A DNA stretch of 64,000 bases from Algoriphagus lutimaris (lineage in GTDB: Bacteria; Bacteroidota; Bacteroidia; Cytophagales; Cyclobacteriaceae), in contig NZ_JAFIDJ010000001.1 in assembly GCF_017051705.1 (NCBI RefSeq), positions 992,001 to 1,056,000 on the forward strand. The letters run 5' to 3'. The notes below the pieces were generated by a model. It made no database searches, was not told the DNA's origin, and saw only the letters and a list, made by a program, of their open reading frames with translations. Positions 63,597-64,000 of the stretch are shown here, piece after piece (the stretch's first letter is position 1; each line of letters starts with the position of its first letter). The translations under genes and the position numbers were made by a program.

Positions 63597-64000
63597 ATGA
63601 TATCCTTTTTGAACGAGCAATTTTACCAATTGAGTAAGCGTGAAAAATTTTACGCCATTCTAGCTACAAGTCTATTTTTCAGCTTGTTTATGCTATTTTT
63701 TCAACCTTTTGGAGTAAATAATTATGACCCTAAAGAAGCGATTACACCACTTTTTACAATTACCATGTTCGGTCTAGGAATTTTGGTTTGTATCATTTTG
63801 ATTGTAAATGAGTTTGTGCTTTTTCCTATAATTTTTAAAAATGAAGTATATAAATGGCAAATCCTTCTTTGGTTACTTTGGACAAATGTTTACACGGCTT
63901 CCTTTATTTTTTTAGCCTACAACTATTTAGGAGGGTGGCATGACTTCCATTGGAAAAGCTGGTTTGAATTTATTGGAAACTTCACAACGGTTAGCTTCAT
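63597..64000 (+). CDS. Membrane LytTR-type regulator, N-terminal part (cut by window end)
   Basis: The frame from the ATG at 63597 runs out of the window after 134 codons. It starts MISFLNEQFYQLSKREKFYA and contains at least three hydrophobic helices, with the LFMLFFQPFGVNNYD motif after the first and NEFVLFPIIF after the second. In Bacteroidota this N-terminus is typical of four-helix membrane proteins ending in a LytTR DNA-binding domain. That domain would lie outside the window, so the assignment is by N-terminal resemblance only. Confidence 0.6.
   Translation, partial: MISFLNEQFYQLSKREKFYAILATSLFFSLFMLFFQPFGVNNYDPKEAITPLFTITMFGLGILVCIILIVNEFVLFPIIFKNEVYKWQILLWLLWTNVYTASFIFLAYNYLGGWHDFHWKSWFEFIGNFTTVSF

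Overview
The window looks like chromosome from a low-GC Bacteroidota bacterium, most probably of the Cytophagales (Cyclobacteriaceae / Algoriphagus-like). This is inferred from family content: DUF3098 beside ftsX, DUF2911, a Bacteroidota-type N-acylornithine carbamoyltransferase, a VLRF1 protein, many secreted lipoproteins, a membrane LytTR-type N-terminus, and almost no Shine-Dalgarno signals. There is no rRNA, tRNA, CRISPR array, phage or intact insertion sequence. Almost all genes are ordinary chromosomal genes, broken only by short intergenic spaces that often hold clear terminator hairpins.

Layout. 1-4.7 kb (minus strand): housekeeping run pdeM-like / ftsX / DUF3098 / uppP / truB / ribF, followed by the start of a CoA-transferase subunit cut by the window edge. 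5.2-7.9 kb: metY-metX under a SAM-I riboswitch. 7.9-10.1 kb: beta-carbonic anhydrase overlapping a SulP anion transporter. 10.2-18.8 kb: a complete arginine operon (GNAT, argG, argC, argD, argF', argB, deacylase, argH) behind a candidate Arg-codon leader peptide. One residue in ArgF' predicts that the pathway runs on succinylated intermediates. 18.9-34 kb: mixed genes, including an exported PLP enzyme with a 51-residue zinc-ribbon membrane protein, a DsbA/FrnE protein, an MpaB-family oxygenase, a VLRF1 (Vms1-like) release-factor homologue, HrpB helicase, a GguC/AraD1 protein and an NAPE-PLD-like hydrolase.

34-40 kb: a Tat-exported two-subunit molybdenum hydroxylase, a cysteine desulfurase, a MocA-type nucleotidyltransferase and XdhC. 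This looks like an enzyme plus its cofactor-maturation set. 40-48 kb: M20 peptidase with a DUF819 transporter, a metzincin lipoprotein, a decayed gene and a large BNR-repeat secreted protein. 49-56.6 kb: an unusual three-gene unit of a CxxCH lipoprotein, a phospholipase C/AcpA-like phosphoesterase and a 1520-residue single-chain, eukaryote-style xanthine-dehydrogenase-like enzyme. That enzyme lacks two purine-recognition residues and carries about 70 extra residues in its iron-sulfur region. 56.8-64 kb: M13 peptidase lipoprotein, a secreted alpha-galactosidase-like enzyme with an inserted beta-sandwich, a PM20D1-like M20 enzyme, and the start of a membrane LytTR-type regulator.

The best candidates for something not well described are the 49-56.6 kb unit, the predicted succinyl arginine pathway with its leader, and the VLRF1 gene. 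All family assignments are by eye from motifs; no database search was run.
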